The position numbers and the translations under genes were made by a program. The notes beneath the pieces are model-generated. The model saw nothing but the letters and a program-made list of their open reading frames with translations. It ran no database searches and was not told the DNA's origin. Below are positions 46,273 to 55,249 of a stretch of 64,000 bases of DNA, piece by piece. The stretch's first letter is position 1. The number at the start of each line of letters is the position of its first letter. Source of the stretch: Exiguobacterium sp. J17977 (GTDB lineage: Bacteria > Bacillota > Bacilli > Exiguobacteriales > Exiguobacteriaceae); contig NZ_JAEQBB010000004.1 of NCBI RefSeq assembly GCF_018616375.1, forward strand, positions 248,001 through 312,000, read 5' to 3'.

Positions 46273-46527
46273 TCAAAGCAGTACTAAAATCATTAAAGAC
46301 CAGCCGACTGCCAAAATCAATACTTGTATTTGAACGCTTTTTGGGGCATGAACCGCCTTTTTACGCGTCAAATGAAGCCCGAACAGAGCACCAATCGCAC
46401 CGCCGGCATAAGCATATAAGACGTTGAAATCACCTTCGCCGAGCGTGTACCGTTTCGCTTGCACGTACGTATAGACGTTCAAGACGATGAGTGCCAACGC
46501 GACGATGGCCAAGACAGATTGATTCAT
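46273..46527 (-). CDS. ysdA: DUF1294 membrane protein (YsdA)
   Basis: An 84-residue protein with two to three membrane helices and the DUF1294 pattern AKRYTLGEGDFNVLYAYAGGAIGALFGLHLTRKKAVH (read as basic-loop-helix). It follows rplT, exactly the ysdA position of B. subtilis. Function unknown. Confidence 0.85.
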   Translation of the reverse strand: MNQSVLAIVALALIVLNVYTYVQAKRYTLGEGDFNVLYAYAGGAIGALFGLHLTRKKAVHAPKSVQIQVLILAVGWSLMILVLL

Positions 46528-46565
46528 AGTCCGCCCTCCTTATCTTAAGTTTAAGGAATTAATCA

Positions 46566-46600
46566 GAAAAAAGAAAGCGCCGAGATAAGGTCTCGGCGCT
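46566..46600 (-). terminator. Terminator of the infC-rpmI-rplT operon
   Basis: On the minus strand AGCGCCGAGA and TCTCGGCGCT form a 10-bp stem, then TTCTTTTTT. Confidence 0.93.
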
Positions 46601-46613
46601 GTCGATTGAACGA

Positions 46614-46973
46614 TTACGCGTTCAATTTTGATTTAGCTGTATCAGCAAGTGACGCGAATGCCTGTGCATCTGTCACAGCAAGCTCAGCAAGCATCTTACG
46701 GTTGATGTCGATTCCTGCAAGCTTGAGGCCGTGCATCATACGGCTGTATGAAAGACCGTTTGTGCGTGCTGCCGCATTGATACGTGTGATCCAAAGACGA
46801 CGGAAATCACGTTTCTTTTGACGACGGTCACGGTAAGCGTACATGAGTGACTTCATGACTTGTTGTTTTGCTACTTTAAATAGAATGTGTTTCGAGCCAA
46901 AATAACCTTTGGCAAGCTTGATTTGCTTTTTACGACGTTGACGAGTCGTATAACCGCCTTTTACGCGTGGCAT
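46614..46973 (-). CDS. rplT: Ribosomal protein bL20
   Basis: A 119-residue basic protein with the L20 patterns [44 protein letters not shown] and [18 protein letters not shown]. It is required early in 50S assembly and, in Bacilli, also represses its own operon by binding the infC leader. Confidence 0.98.
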   Translation of the reverse strand: MPRVKGGYTTRQRRKKQIKLAKGYFGSKHILFKVAKQQVMKSLMYAYRDRRQKKRDFRRLWITRINAAARTNGLSYSRMMHGLKLAGIDINRKMLAELAVTDAQAFASLADTAKSKLNA

Positions 46974-47001
46974 ATGGTTTCCCTCCTAAATTCTTTCTGT
47001 A

Positions 47002-47196
47002 TTACTTCGCGATCATGTTGCGAATGCGTTTGAAGTCTCCAGCTGAGACGATAGCACCTTTACGGAGCTTACGTTTCGCTTTAGTCGATTTGTTACCAAA
47101 CAAGTGACTTGTGTAAGCGTGTGAACGCTTGAGTTTACCTGATGCAGTACGTTTGAAACGTTTAGAAGCACCACGGTGCGATTTCATTTTCGGCAT
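47002..47196 (-). CDS. rpmI: Ribosomal protein bL35
   Basis: A 64-residue very basic protein, [23 protein letters not shown] followed by [15 protein letters not shown], typical of L35. Between infC and rplT as in nearly all bacteria. Confidence 0.98.
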   Translation of the reverse strand: MPKMKSHRGASKRFKRTASGKLKRSHAYTSHLFGNKSTKAKRKLRKGAIVSAGDFKRIRNMIAK

Positions 47197-47226
47197 GAGT
47201 ATTTCCTCCCCACTATGACTCGATGA

Positions 47227-47742
47227 TTAATCTTCTTTCTTCGGAGCCAGCACTAAGAACATGCTGCGTCCTTCCATCTTCGGCTTTTGCTCAACTGTTG
47301 CCAAGTCGGCACATTCCGCCGCCAATTTTTCCATGACGCGTCGGCCGATTTCCGAGTGTGTGATGGCGCGTCCGCGGAAACGGATTGACGCTTTCACTTT
47401 GTTACCATTTTCAAGGAATTTGCGAGCGTTACGCAATTTCGTTTGGAAATCGTTTTCCTCGATTGTCGGGCTGAGGCGCACTTCTTTCAATTGGATGACC
47501 TTTTGGTTTTTACGCGCTTCTTTCTCCTTTTTCTGGAGTTCGAAACGGTATTTTCCATAGTCCATGATTTTAGCGACCGGTGGGTTAGCTTTGTCGGCGA
47601 CCAAGACGAGATCGAGTTCAGCCTCTTCTGCTAAACGTAATGCTTCATTACGCGATTGCACACCGAGTTGTGCACCGTCCGCTCCAATTAAGCGAACTTC
47701 ACGGGCACGAATGTTTTCGTTGATAAAGAGCTCTTTGCTAAT
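47227..47742 (-). CDS. infC: Translation initiation factor IF-3, AUU start codon
   Basis: A 171-residue protein with the N-domain ([21 protein letters not shown]), the linker rich in K/E ([20 protein letters not shown]) and the C-domain ([25 protein letters not shown]). The start is ATT at 47742: GGAGGT lies 7 bases upstream, and [16 protein letters not shown] aligns with the known IF-3 N-terminus. The only ATG further upstream is part of the ribosome site itself. IF-3 rejects AUU starts, so the gene limits its own translation. Confidence 0.96.
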   Translation of the reverse strand: MSKELFINENIRAREVRLIGADGAQLGVQSRNEALRLAEEAELDLVLVADKANPPVAKIMDYGKYRFELQKKEKEARKNQKVIQLKEVRLSPTIEENDFQTKLRNARKFLENGNKVKASIRFRGRAITHSEIGRRVMEKLAAECADLATVEQKPKMEGRSMFLVLAPKKED

Positions 47743-47794
47743 GGTTAGCACCTCCATCGTGCGGTTGCACGAGTTTTAGATTGATAAGACAACA

Positions 47795-47950
47795 TGGCAA
47801 TAAAAAAAGCGTCGGCAGTTTCCCGCCCACACATCATTTCGGAGACAGCAGAGACCAAAGCTCGACTGCTTCACGTACATGATGGACCTGACCGAATCTG
47901 TTCGGACGAGGTGAGAAGCGGGCGCTTCTGCTTTGTTGTATTTAATCACT
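47795..47950 (-). promoter_or_regulatory. L20 leader of the infC operon
   Basis: A long structured leader upstream of infC ending (minus strand) in GGGCGGGAAACTGCCGACGC and seven T, a terminator at about 47802-47830. This is the position and form of the Rfam L20 leader of Bacilli, in which L20 binding to an rRNA-mimicking fold promotes early termination. The L20-binding fold itself was inferred from position, not drawn in detail. Confidence 0.75.
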
Positions 47951-47955
47951 ATGTC

Positions 47956-47985
47956 ATCTTAACACCAATAGGATTAAGATGTCAA
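47956..47985 (-). promoter_or_regulatory. SigA promoter of the infC operon
   Basis: On the minus strand TTGACA (47985-47980), an 18-base spacer and TAAGAT (47961-47956). The promoter elements fall within a near-palindrome, TGACATCTTA...TAAGATGACA. Confidence 0.8.
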
Positions 47986-48095
47986 GAATTCGCGCATGAA
48001 TAATTGGTAGCTCACACTTTTATGATGATAACAGTCATTTCGCTGTTTCGCAATACCTTTTGCGAGGGAATAAAATAAAAAAGGAGGGATGGACC

Positions 48096-48305
48096 GTGTC
48101 TTGGAGAAAGCACGTGAAGGACGACCATGACTATCACGACCAAATCAAACACATCGTACAAGAGACGATGCACCACCATGAGGTGAGTGATGCCAAGCTT
48201 GAAGCGGTGTTGACGGACTTATTAGAAGAAATGAACCGCATCACGTTGAAGATCGTCGACGACCATGAGTCCGCTCGCGACTATATCCATAAACGATGGT
48301 ATTAA
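48096..48305 (+). CDS. Small hypothetical protein, His/Asp-rich
   Basis: A 69-residue soluble, helical protein beginning SWRKHVKDDHDYHDQIKH, with a histidine cluster (ETMHHHE) and ending in IHKRWY. No family recognised. AAGGAGGG lies 8 bases before the GTG at 48096, and an own terminator follows at once, so this is a credible gene. The histidines hint at metal binding, but no defined motif is present. Confidence 0.72.
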   Translation: MSWRKHVKDDHDYHDQIKHIVQETMHHHEVSDAKLEAVLTDLLEEMNRITLKIVDDHESARDYIHKRWY

Positions 48306-48328
48306 AAAAGGGCGCTCGCCCTTTTTTA
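48304..48328. terminator. Bidirectional terminator
   Basis: AAAAAAGGGCG and CGCCCTTTTTT flank a tiny loop, serving the small plus-strand gene and the convergent DUF1002 gene. Confidence 0.88.
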
Positions 48329-48356
48329 ATACCATCTGTCATGTGGTCAACATCAA

Positions 48357-49229
48357 TCAATTCGTCAACGACTTGAAGAAATTGCTGAGCGCCTCGAACA
48401 AACGAGCGAAGAAGCCTTGGACTTCCTCGGTCTCGAGGAACGCCTGGACGTCTTGACCGGCCCCTTGTAGCCCGTTGCTAATCGCTCCCCAATCCAGATT
48501 CGCTTGTTGCATGTTCTCGAACAGCGTCGTCAATTGCGTCAACTGCGTATCGGACAATTGGACGTTGTTTTGATTCAACACTTGGATGACGATATCGCGA
48601 ATCTCGATGTTCGTCTCCGGTGCCTTGTTCGCAATCTCAGCTTTAATCTCGTTCATGAGACCGGCTACGTCTTCTTGACCGACCGTCTTCCCGATTTCAG
48701 ACGTGACGGCCAGTTCTTCCTGCGCCAAGTCTTTCCGCTCCTCGGACAATTGAATGCCCGTCTCGGCCGCCGTCTGATCGTACGCTTTCATAATGCCCGT
48801 GAGCGCCGACGTCCCGGTGACGCGAATCGGTGACGTGATATAAATGTCGGCATCGGTGACACCGGCGGTCACGAGTGCGTTCGCATACATATCTTCGGTG
48901 ACCCATGTCACGTTTTCCGTTTTAATATCGAGACCTGTCCCGTCAGTCAGTTTGATGCGGGCTGATGAGTACATGCCCCCGCCGCGCTGTGCTTGTGGGA
49001 CGGCATCCCCTAAATATTTTTCTTCATCGGCCACGGTTGTGATAATCGGCTCAATCCCGGCCGGCGCCTCGACTCGTTCGAGCACCCAGTCTCGTTGGCT
49101 GGCCGATAATGATTCGCCGAGTGTGACGATTGTATCATCGACGATGGCTTCTGCGTTTACTTTTGGAATCATGCTTGTCGCGACGACCGAACCGATCGTG
49201 AGCGCCACTAATGGTTTCATATAATTCAA
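48357..49229 (-). CDS. DUF1002 exported protein (YpuA-like)
   Basis: A 290-residue secreted or wall-associated protein with a signal peptide (KPLVALTIGSVVATSMIPKVNA, probably cut after NAEA or KVNA). The DUF1002 body includes TLGESLSASQRDWVLE, YITSPIRVTGTSALTGIMKAYD and a helical C-terminus with FFARLFEALSNFFKSL. B. subtilis YpuA is the reference; its function is unknown. The TTG at 49229 has AAAGGAG at good spacing; the ATG three codons later is less well placed. Confidence 0.85.
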   Translation of the reverse strand: MNYMKPLVALTIGSVVATSMIPKVNAEAIVDDTIVTLGESLSASQRDWVLERVEAPAGIEPIITTVADEEKYLGDAVPQAQRGGGMYSSARIKLTDGTGLDIKTENVTWVTEDMYANALVTAGVTDADIYITSPIRVTGTSALTGIMKAYDQTAAETGIQLSEERKDLAQEELAVTSEIGKTVGQEDVAGLMNEIKAEIANKAPETNIEIRDIVIQVLNQNNVQLSDTQLTQLTTLFENMQQANLDWGAISNGLQGAGQDVQAFLETEEVQGFFARLFEALSNFFKSLTN

Positions 49230-49293
49230 AATGAATCACTCCTTTCTTCTACCTTACGTCTCCATCCCTTGTTCCGCATCCGTCTTGAGACCG

Positions 49294-49329
49294 AAAAAAA
49301 CGACCACCCTTCCGGTGAAGGATGGTCGA
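49294..49329 (-). terminator. Terminator of thrS
   Basis: On the minus strand CGACCATCCTTC and GAAGGGTGGTCG pair (one G-T), then seven T. Confidence 0.9.
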
Positions 49330-49333
49330 CCGA

Positions 49334-51271
49334 TTAACGTGAACGGTTCGCGATTTCGTCTGTGAGGGATGACAAGAAGGCATCGAGTGTGGCCGATACT
49401 TGTTCTTGCTGTCCGTAGCGACGGATGTTGACCGCACGCTCATCGCGTTCTTTATCACCGAGGACAAGTGTCATCGGAATTTTCTTCATCTGGGCTTCGC
49501 GGATCTTATAGCCGAGTTTTTCGTCACGGAGGTCCGTTTCGACACGGACGCCGCGCTTGACGAGCTCTGCCTTCACTTCTGCGACATATTCGTCGTGGAC
49601 GTGCGAAACAGGAATCAATTTGACTTGAACTGGTGCGAGCCATGTCGGGAACGCCCCTTTATACTCTTCAATCAAGTAAGCGACGAAACGCTCCATCGTC
49701 GAGACGACACCACGGTGAAGGACGATCGGACGATGATCTTTGCCGTCTGGCCCTGTGTATGTCAAATCGAACCGCTCAGGGAGCAAGAAGTCGAGTTGGA
49801 CTGTCGACAACGTCTCTTCTTTTCCGAGCGCCGTCCGGACTTGAACGTCAAGCTTCGGTCCGTAGAACGCCGCTTCGCCTTCGGCTTCGAAATACGGGAG
49901 GCCGAGCTCGTCCATCGTCTCTTTCAATTGACGTTGCGCTGTTTCCCAAATCGCATCGTTGTCGAAGTACTTCTCTTTGTCAGCCGGGTCACGGTACGAC
50001 AAGCGGAAACGATAATCCTTGATACCAAAGTCGGCGTACACTTCTTGAATCAAGTGGACGATATCTTTGAACTCTTGCTTCATCTGCTCTGGCGTGACGA
50101 ACGTGTGTCCGTCGTTCAACACCATGTAACGGACGCGCTGAAGGCCTGTGAGTGCCCCTGACATCTCGTAACGGTGCATGCCACCGAGCTCGGCGATACG
50201 GAGCGGGAGCTCACGGTATGAGCGCGGCTCATGTTTGTAAATCGTCATGTGGTGCGGACAGTTCATCGGGCGAAGGACGAGTTCTTCGTTGTCCATCTCC
50301 ATTTTTGGGAACATGTCGTCTTGATAGTGATCCCAGTGCCCTGATGTCTTATACAGGTCAACCGAACCGAGGACCGGTGTATAGACGTGTTGGTAACCGA
50401 GCTCGAGTTCTTTGTCGACGATATAACGCTCGACCGTACGACGAATCGAGGCACCTTTCGGGAGCCACATCGGCAAGCCTTGACCGACTTCTTGTGATAC
50501 GAAGAAGAGGTCGAGCTCTTTCCCGAGCTTGCGGTGGTCGCGCTCTTTCGCTTCTTCTAACAGACGCAAGTGTTCCGCGAGTTGTTCTTTCGTCGCGAAC
50601 GCCGTCCCGTAAATCCGTTGCAGCATCTTATTGTCCGAGTCGCCGCGCCAGTATGCGCCGGCCACGCTCATCAACTTGAACACTTTCAACTTCGATGTCG
50701 ATGGGACGTGTGGCCCGCGGCACAAGTCGAAGAATTCACCTTGATGGTAAATCGTGAGCGTCTCGCTCGCCGGGATATCTTCAATCAACTCGATTTTGAG
50801 CGGGTCCCCGAGCTGTTTGTAGCGCTCGAGCGCCTCGTCGCGTGAGACGACTTCGCGCGTGATATCTAAGTTCTCGTCGACGATCCGTTTCATCATCTTC
50901 TCGATTTCTGGAAGGTCTTCCTCGTTGATACGACGGTCCATCTCGATGTCATAATAGAAGCCGTTCTCGATTGTCGGTCCGATCCCGAGATAGATGCTAC
51001 CTTCTTCACCGTACAACCGTTTGATGGCTTGGGCCATCAAGTGGGCTGACGAGTGGCGCATCAAATCGATGCCGTCCTCTGAGTCGGGCATGACGAGCTC
51101 GATGTTGCCGTCGTGTTCGATTGGGCGGCGATAATCGATCATCTCACCGTCGATTTTTGCGGCGATCGCTTTTTTACGAAGTCCCGGACTGATCGAACCT
51201 GCTACTTCTTCTGCTGTGATTCCGGCCTCAAACTCTTTGACGGCCCCATCTGGAAATGTCAATTGAATCAT
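49334..51271 (-). CDS. thrS: Threonyl-tRNA synthetase
   Basis: A 645-residue class II synthetase with the TGS domain ([13 protein letters not shown]), the N2 editing domain ([16 protein letters not shown], and [21 protein letters not shown]), the catalytic core ([25 protein letters not shown]; motif 2 [15 protein letters not shown]) and the C-terminal anticodon domain ([21 protein letters not shown]). The Zn-ligand cysteine is in MNCPHH. Controlled by the T-box upstream. Confidence 0.98.
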   Translation of the reverse strand: MIQLTFPDGAVKEFEAGITAEEVAGSISPGLRKKAIAAKIDGEMIDYRRPIEHDGNIELVMPDSEDGIDLMRHSSAHLMAQAIKRLYGEEGSIYLGIGPTIENGFYYDIEMDRRINEEDLPEIEKMMKRIVDENLDITREVVSRDEALERYKQLGDPLKIELIEDIPASETLTIYHQGEFFDLCRGPHVPSTSKLKVFKLMSVAGAYWRGDSDNKMLQRIYGTAFATKEQLAEHLRLLEEAKERDHRKLGKELDLFFVSQEVGQGLPMWLPKGASIRRTVERYIVDKELELGYQHVYTPVLGSVDLYKTSGHWDHYQDDMFPKMEMDNEELVLRPMNCPHHMTIYKHEPRSYRELPLRIAELGGMHRYEMSGALTGLQRVRYMVLNDGHTFVTPEQMKQEFKDIVHLIQEVYADFGIKDYRFRLSYRDPADKEKYFDNDAIWETAQRQLKETMDELGLPYFEAEGEAAFYGPKLDVQVRTALGKEETLSTVQLDFLLPERFDLTYTGPDGKDHRPIVLHRGVVSTMERFVAYLIEEYKGAFPTWLAPVQVKLIPVSHVHDEYVAEVKAELVKRGVRVETDLRDEKLGYKIREAQMKKIPMTLVLGDKERDERAVNIRRYGQQEQVSATLDAFLSSLTDEIANRSR

Positions 51272-51305
51272 GTGTCAACTTCCCCTCTCTACATTTAAAA
51301 GAAAA

Positions 51306-51545
51306 TAAAAAAAGCCCATCCCTATGAAAGGGACGAGCTTTGATTCTCGTGGTACCACCCTCGTTCCCAAGCGATTCGCTTGGCTCGAACACACGATAAC
51401 GAGTGTGAATCGCCGCACGATTGACCCGTACGGTGCTCTGAGGGAGTAAGGCGATCGGCGTGTTTAGGAAGCTCTCACCAGCCTTCCCTCGCTTTGAAAC
51501 CCGTTACGACGTCTCATGTCCTCTTCAATGCATCGGTTATATGCT
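51306..51545 (-). promoter_or_regulatory. T-box leader of thrS (Thr specifier)
   Basis: On the minus strand the T-box core GGGTGGTACCACG (51360-51348) precedes a terminator AGCTCGTCCCT/AGGGATGGGCT (51339-51313) with a run of seven T. Stem I with a GGTGAGAG distal loop is visible. The candidate specifier is ACT (51447-51445) in GCCTTACTCCC, a Thr codon. Confidence 0.93.
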
Positions 51546-51549
51546 TATT

Positions 51550-51578
51550 AGTATAGTCAACTCGTTCCAGAAATACAA
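51550..51578 (-). promoter_or_regulatory. SigA promoter of thrS
   Basis: On the minus strand TTGTAT (51578-51573), a 17-base spacer and TATACT (51555-51550), just upstream of the T-box leader. It overlaps the end of dnaI's 3' flank. Confidence 0.8.
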
Positions 51579-51583
51579 TCCCT

Positions 51584-52498
51584 TTACCGCCGACGATTCT
51601 CACCTTTTAACTCGATTTGCGTCGTCGTCGTCGAGATGCGCTGCATGAGCCGCTGCGCCTTCATTTTGTTCTGTGGCGAACCATCAATCGAGAAGTGGGT
51701 CTCGAGCTCTTCCCCGCTGAAGTTCGAGCTGTAAAGCGTCGGCAAGCGATGCATCATGCGATATTGCAAGATGATGCCGAACAGTTCATCCCGTACCCAC
51801 GGACTGATCGCCTCGGCCCCGATGTCATCAATCAACAGGACGGGCACATGTTGGAACGACGTCAAAAACGAATCGAACGAATCGGTCCGGATTTTCCGTT
51901 TTGCTTCCGAGACGAATCCTGGGGCGTGGACAAGGATCGTCTCGATGTCCGCCACTTTCAACTCATTGGCAATCGCCGCGAGCAAGTATGTCTTCCCGAC
52001 GCCGAAGCTGCCGTGAAGGTATAAGCCGTTCACTTTTTGGCGGGTCTTCATCCCTGAGACGAACCGCATCGATTCACGGAGTGCGATTTTACGGGCGTCA
52101 TCGGACCAGTCGAACGATTCAAAGCTCGCCTCTCGCACTTCTTCCGGCAAGAAGAGGCTTTTGAACTTCCGGTCCATCTCTTTTTGGCGCCGTGCTTGAC
52201 GATGCTTCACCGTCTCTTCATAACGGATTGCGATTTGACCAAGGTCGACATAAAGTACCGGCTGATGACCCGGGATGACGGCCTGCTCCTCGATGAGTTT
52301 CTTGCCGTCCATCTGTTCCGCATATTCACTGAGCTTCGTGAAGCCGACCTCGACCGCCGTCTCGTCTAACTCCGGATGCGCCTTTAAAAAGGCGACGACT
52401 TCTGGATGTTCGAGGGTGCGTCGGCGAATCGATTCGTACGCTTCCCGCACTTCTTTTCGGTTCATCATTTGGGCGAGCGTTTGATTGATGCGTTCCAT
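51584..52498 (-). CDS. dnaI: Primosomal protein DnaI (helicase loader)
   Basis: A 304-residue AAA+ loader. It has an N-terminal helicase-interaction domain with CxxC-like features not obvious here, then Walker A LHGSFGVGKTYLLAAIANEL, Walker B VPVLLIDDIGAE and sensor RLPTLYSSNFSGEELE. It loads the replicative helicase DnaC with DnaB. The ATG at 52498 is 8 bases from AAAGGA; the ATG three codons earlier touches that site. It begins 5 bases after dnaB. Confidence 0.93.
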   Translation of the reverse strand: MERINQTLAQMMNRKEVREAYESIRRRTLEHPEVVAFLKAHPELDETAVEVGFTKLSEYAEQMDGKKLIEEQAVIPGHQPVLYVDLGQIAIRYEETVKHRQARRQKEMDRKFKSLFLPEEVREASFESFDWSDDARKIALRESMRFVSGMKTRQKVNGLYLHGSFGVGKTYLLAAIANELKVADIETILVHAPGFVSEAKRKIRTDSFDSFLTSFQHVPVLLIDDIGAEAISPWVRDELFGIILQYRMMHRLPTLYSSNFSGEELETHFSIDGSPQNKMKAQRLMQRISTTTTQIELKGENRRR

Positions 52499-52503
52499 GT
52501 CCC

Positions 52504-53856
52504 TCATCCTTTCTCTTTCAATTCATTCAACAGCTTGACGAGTTCCGCGTCGTCTGGGACCGATGCCTCGAGCTCTTGTTTTCGTTTTTGATCGTACGTC
52601 CGTTGCTCTTTCGCCTCGTTCTCGAGCCATTTCGGCATCTCGGTGTTGTCTTTGCGTCTCGAGCCGACGGTCGTCCGCTGTTGCACGTTCTCTCGTTTCT
52701 GCTGTTTCTTCTCGATGAGCGCGTCTTGTGTCGCTTCTTGCTCCAACGCGTCCTTGGCGTTCAAATAGCCCGCCGTCTTCCAACTCGTCGCAATCCGCAT
52801 GACGTAGTTCTCACTGAGCCGTGTCTGCTTTTTCACTTCGATACAGTAATAGAACAACGCGTTGATGACACTAGGCGCGAGCCCGAGCGTATCGACGAGA
52901 TCGATGATGAGTTGCTCGTCACTCTTCGACAACTGCGGCGTCTTCCGTAACGTCGACACGTACTGATGCGGATGCGCTTCTTCCATGACCGTCACGTCAT
53001 GCAAATCACCAATTTCCGCCTTTTCGATTTCATCTGACTTTACTTTCCGATGCCGTGTCTGTTTCTTCTTCAACTGCAGCACCATCTGGCGGCAGCCGTC
53101 GCGCTTCTCTTGCTCGCTGAGCGGGAGATACGCCTCGTGGACGAAATACTCCTTCAACATCTCGGCCATCGTCTCTTCATCGATTTGGGAGACATAGGCG
53201 AGTTTCGTAATCGTCTCATCGAGCTTCTTCGTGAAGAAACCGACGGGGAAGTTCGTCAGTTTTTTGACGATTTCCATATCGAACGTATAGTTGATCTCGA
53301 TTTTGGCGCGGTCGGGTTTCTCGTAGTTCTTTTGGGTGAACGCCATGTGATTCACACCTTTGACGTCGAACACTTCATTAAAGTCTTTCGTCACCTCGAT
53401 AATCCCGGCCGGCAATGGATCGATCGTGAATCGTCCTTGCAACTGTTTGAAGCGGACTTCCCCGACTTTATAGAAGAGAAAACTCGACAACAGTCCGTCG
53501 TTCAAGAACGTATGGGGTGCGAGCGGGACACGCAGTTGATACACGTACTGGGTCAAGCGCTCGTCTTTCGTCTTATATGTCCGGACGAGACCAATCGCCT
53601 CGAGCCGGAACAGACAGTCCGTCAGCTCGTTAATCGAGTAGTCGAGCATCTCACAGAGCGCGCTGTGCGACATATAGTTCGATTTCATCTTTCCGGGTTT
53701 CAGCTCGCTCCAAAGCGTCTGATACATCGCGAGCGCCTTCACGCCGATGACCGGCTGATATAAGTGATACAACGACTGATACGACTCGCGATCGATGAGC
53801 CCGGTGCTCATAATCAACAGTTCGTCAGTCCCGTACAGGATTCGTTCTTTTTCCAT
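52504..53856 (-). CDS. dnaB: Replication initiation/membrane-attachment protein DnaB
   Basis: A 450-residue Firmicutes DnaB (not the helicase) with two DDBH-type domains: about 1-300 (LIDRESYQSLYHLYQPVIGVKALAMYQTLW) and about 310-400 (SDEQLIIDLVDTLGLAPSVINALFYYCIEVKKQTRLSENYVMRIATSWKTAGY, in pieces). A charged C-terminal tail follows. With DnaD and DnaI it recruits helicase at oriC and restarts forks. Part of nrdR-dnaB-dnaI order shared with B. subtilis. Confidence 0.94.
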   Translation of the reverse strand: MEKERILYGTDELLIMSTGLIDRESYQSLYHLYQPVIGVKALAMYQTLWSELKPGKMKSNYMSHSALCEMLDYSINELTDCLFRLEAIGLVRTYKTKDERLTQYVYQLRVPLAPHTFLNDGLLSSFLFYKVGEVRFKQLQGRFTIDPLPAGIIEVTKDFNEVFDVKGVNHMAFTQKNYEKPDRAKIEINYTFDMEIVKKLTNFPVGFFTKKLDETITKLAYVSQIDEETMAEMLKEYFVHEAYLPLSEQEKRDGCRQMVLQLKKKQTRHRKVKSDEIEKAEIGDLHDVTVMEEAHPHQYVSTLRKTPQLSKSDEQLIIDLVDTLGLAPSVINALFYYCIEVKKQTRLSENYVMRIATSWKTAGYLNAKDALEQEATQDALIEKKQQKRENVQQRTTVGSRRKDNTEMPKWLENEAKEQRTYDQKRKQELEASVPDDAELVKLLNELKEKG

Positions 53857-53871
53857 GATAGGTCTCCCCTG

Positions 53872-53896
53872 AAAAAAGGCGACCAGCAGGCCGCCC
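53872..53896 (-). terminator. Terminator between nrdR and dnaB
   Basis: On the minus strand GGCGGCC and GGTCGCC pair (one G-T) around a 4-base loop, then six T. Read-through may still feed dnaB. Confidence 0.75.
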
Positions 53897-53898
53897 CT

Positions 53899-54366
53899 CT
53901 AGTTGGTCGATTTTTCTTGCTTCATTAAATCTTCAAGTTCTTTAAAGAACACAGAGATATCTTTGAACTGGCGATAGACGGACGCGAAGCGGACGTAGGC
54001 CACTTCATCAACGCGTGCCAATTCATTCATCACGAGCTCACCGACTTGTTCACTCGGAATCTCCGATTGGCCAAGGGCCCGTAGCTGCTGTTCGACTTTC
54101 GTGACCACGCCTTCGAGTTGTTCCAACGTGACCGGACGTTTCTCGCACGCCCGAATAATGCCGCGAAGCACTTTCTCCCGGCTGAACTCTTCCCGATTCC
54201 CGTCTTTTTTGACGATGATGAGCGGGGTCTGTTCGACCGTTTCAAACGTGGTGAAGCGATAGCCGCACTCCTCGCATTCGCGACGGCGACGAATCGAATA
54301 GAAATCTTGTACTGGTCGGGAGTCGAGCACTCTCGTTCCATTATGATCGCATTTAGGACAACGCAT
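53899..54366 (-). CDS. nrdR: Transcriptional repressor NrdR
   Basis: A 155-residue regulator of ribonucleotide reductase genes. It has an N-terminal zinc ribbon (C3, C6, C31, C34; [17 protein letters not shown]) and an ATP-cone ([19 protein letters not shown]) that senses ATP/dATP. Between dnaB and speD as in B. subtilis. Confidence 0.97.
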   Translation of the reverse strand: MRCPKCDHNGTRVLDSRPVQDFYSIRRRRECEECGYRFTTFETVEQTPLIIVKKDGNREEFSREKVLRGIIRACEKRPVTLEQLEGVVTKVEQQLRALGQSEIPSEQVGELVMNELARVDEVAYVRFASVYRQFKDISVFFKELEDLMKQEKSTN

Positions 54367-54378
54367 GCTCAGCCCTCC

Positions 54379-54750
54379 TTATCGTTCGACAGATTGATTC
54401 CCGATGGCGCGGAGCGGGAATTTCACTTGCAGCGCCTCATAATATGTGGTGACGATTTGACCAAGGTCCGGCCCGAGCATCTGATCCCGGTTCAACGTGA
54501 AGTCGACAGCCGTACGTCCGCCATCCACTTGAATGACTGTCGCCAGCGCGTCCCAGCCGTTGCCGTTAAACGCCACTTCGCCCCGGTCTGTATCGACACG
54601 GCGAACCGTTTGTCCTTGTGCCTCAATTCGTTCGCGGAGCCACGTGAGCACGGCGGTCGGCGATGCTGCCACGTAACGTGTGCGCAGCGCCTCATTTTTA
54701 TGCGAATCGTCCGTCTGGACATGTGTTTGAAACTTATCCAATAATCCCAT
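54379..54750 (-). CDS. Hypothetical protein of 123 residues
   Basis: A soluble alpha/beta protein starting GLLDKFQTHVQTDDSHKNEALRTRYVAASP, with RGEVAFNGNGWDALATVIQ and VDFTLNRDQMLGPDLGQIVTTYYEALQVK later. The layout (helix, strands, long last helix) could suit a small ligand-binding fold, but I do not recognise a family. AGGTGG precedes the ATG at 54750. It ends 12 bases before nrdR and may share its transcript. Confidence 0.72.
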   Translation of the reverse strand: MGLLDKFQTHVQTDDSHKNEALRTRYVAASPTAVLTWLRERIEAQGQTVRRVDTDRGEVAFNGNGWDALATVIQVDGGRTAVDFTLNRDQMLGPDLGQIVTTYYEALQVKFPLRAIGNQSVER

Positions 54751-54815
54751 TATCCACCTCGACACCTTATTTATATAGGTTAAGCATATCAAAATTAAGC
54801 GGTTAACAAAACAAT

Positions 54816-54844
54816 TAAAAGGGCTGACCGAAATTCGGCCAGCC
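54816..54844 (-). terminator. Terminator of speD
   Basis: On the minus strand GGCTGGCCG and CGGTCAGCC pair, followed by CTTTTAATTG. Confidence 0.82.
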
Positions 54845-54861
54845 TCAAAAGGTCAATCTGA

Positions 54862-55248
54862 TTATTTGCTGATTGCAACTTGCGCTTCCGGAACACGAAT
54901 CGGTCCCATTCCGCGATCAAGTTTCACGTCCTCACGAACTTTTGCTTCCAAGCCTTCCGCGATGTACTGCGAAGCTGTGGCCGGATCGATTCGGTCCCCA
55001 CATGTGAACACATCGACTGATGCGTAGCCATGCTCTGGGAAACTGTGAATCGTTAAGTGTGATTCTGAGATGATAACAACTCCACTTACACCGTGTGGCG
55101 CAAATTTGTGGAAAGCGACTTCGCGGACTTCAGCGCCCGAACGAAGTGCTGCATCGACGAACAAGCGCTCGATGTAGTCGATATCGTTCAATTTGTCGGG
55201 ATTGCATTCCCAAAGTTCTGTAATAATGTGACGTCCCATAGTATCCAT
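54862..55248 (-). CDS. speD: S-adenosylmethionine decarboxylase proenzyme
   Basis: A 128-residue Bacillus-type SpeD that self-cleaves between E62 and S63 ([17 protein letters not shown]) to generate the pyruvoyl cofactor; H68 and C83 complete the active site. It supplies decarboxylated SAM for spermidine. The protein begins DTMGRH as in B. subtilis. A GGGGG ribosome site lies 10 bases from the ATG. The gene is preceded by its own promoter and a structured leader and lies downstream of gapB, the same pairing as in B. subtilis. Confidence 0.97.
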   Translation of the reverse strand: MDTMGRHIITELWECNPDKLNDIDYIERLFVDAALRSGAEVREVAFHKFAPHGVSGVVIISESHLTIHSFPEHGYASVDVFTCGDRIDPATASQYIAEGLEAKVREDVKLDRGMGPIRVPEAQVAISK

Positions 55249-55249
55249 A

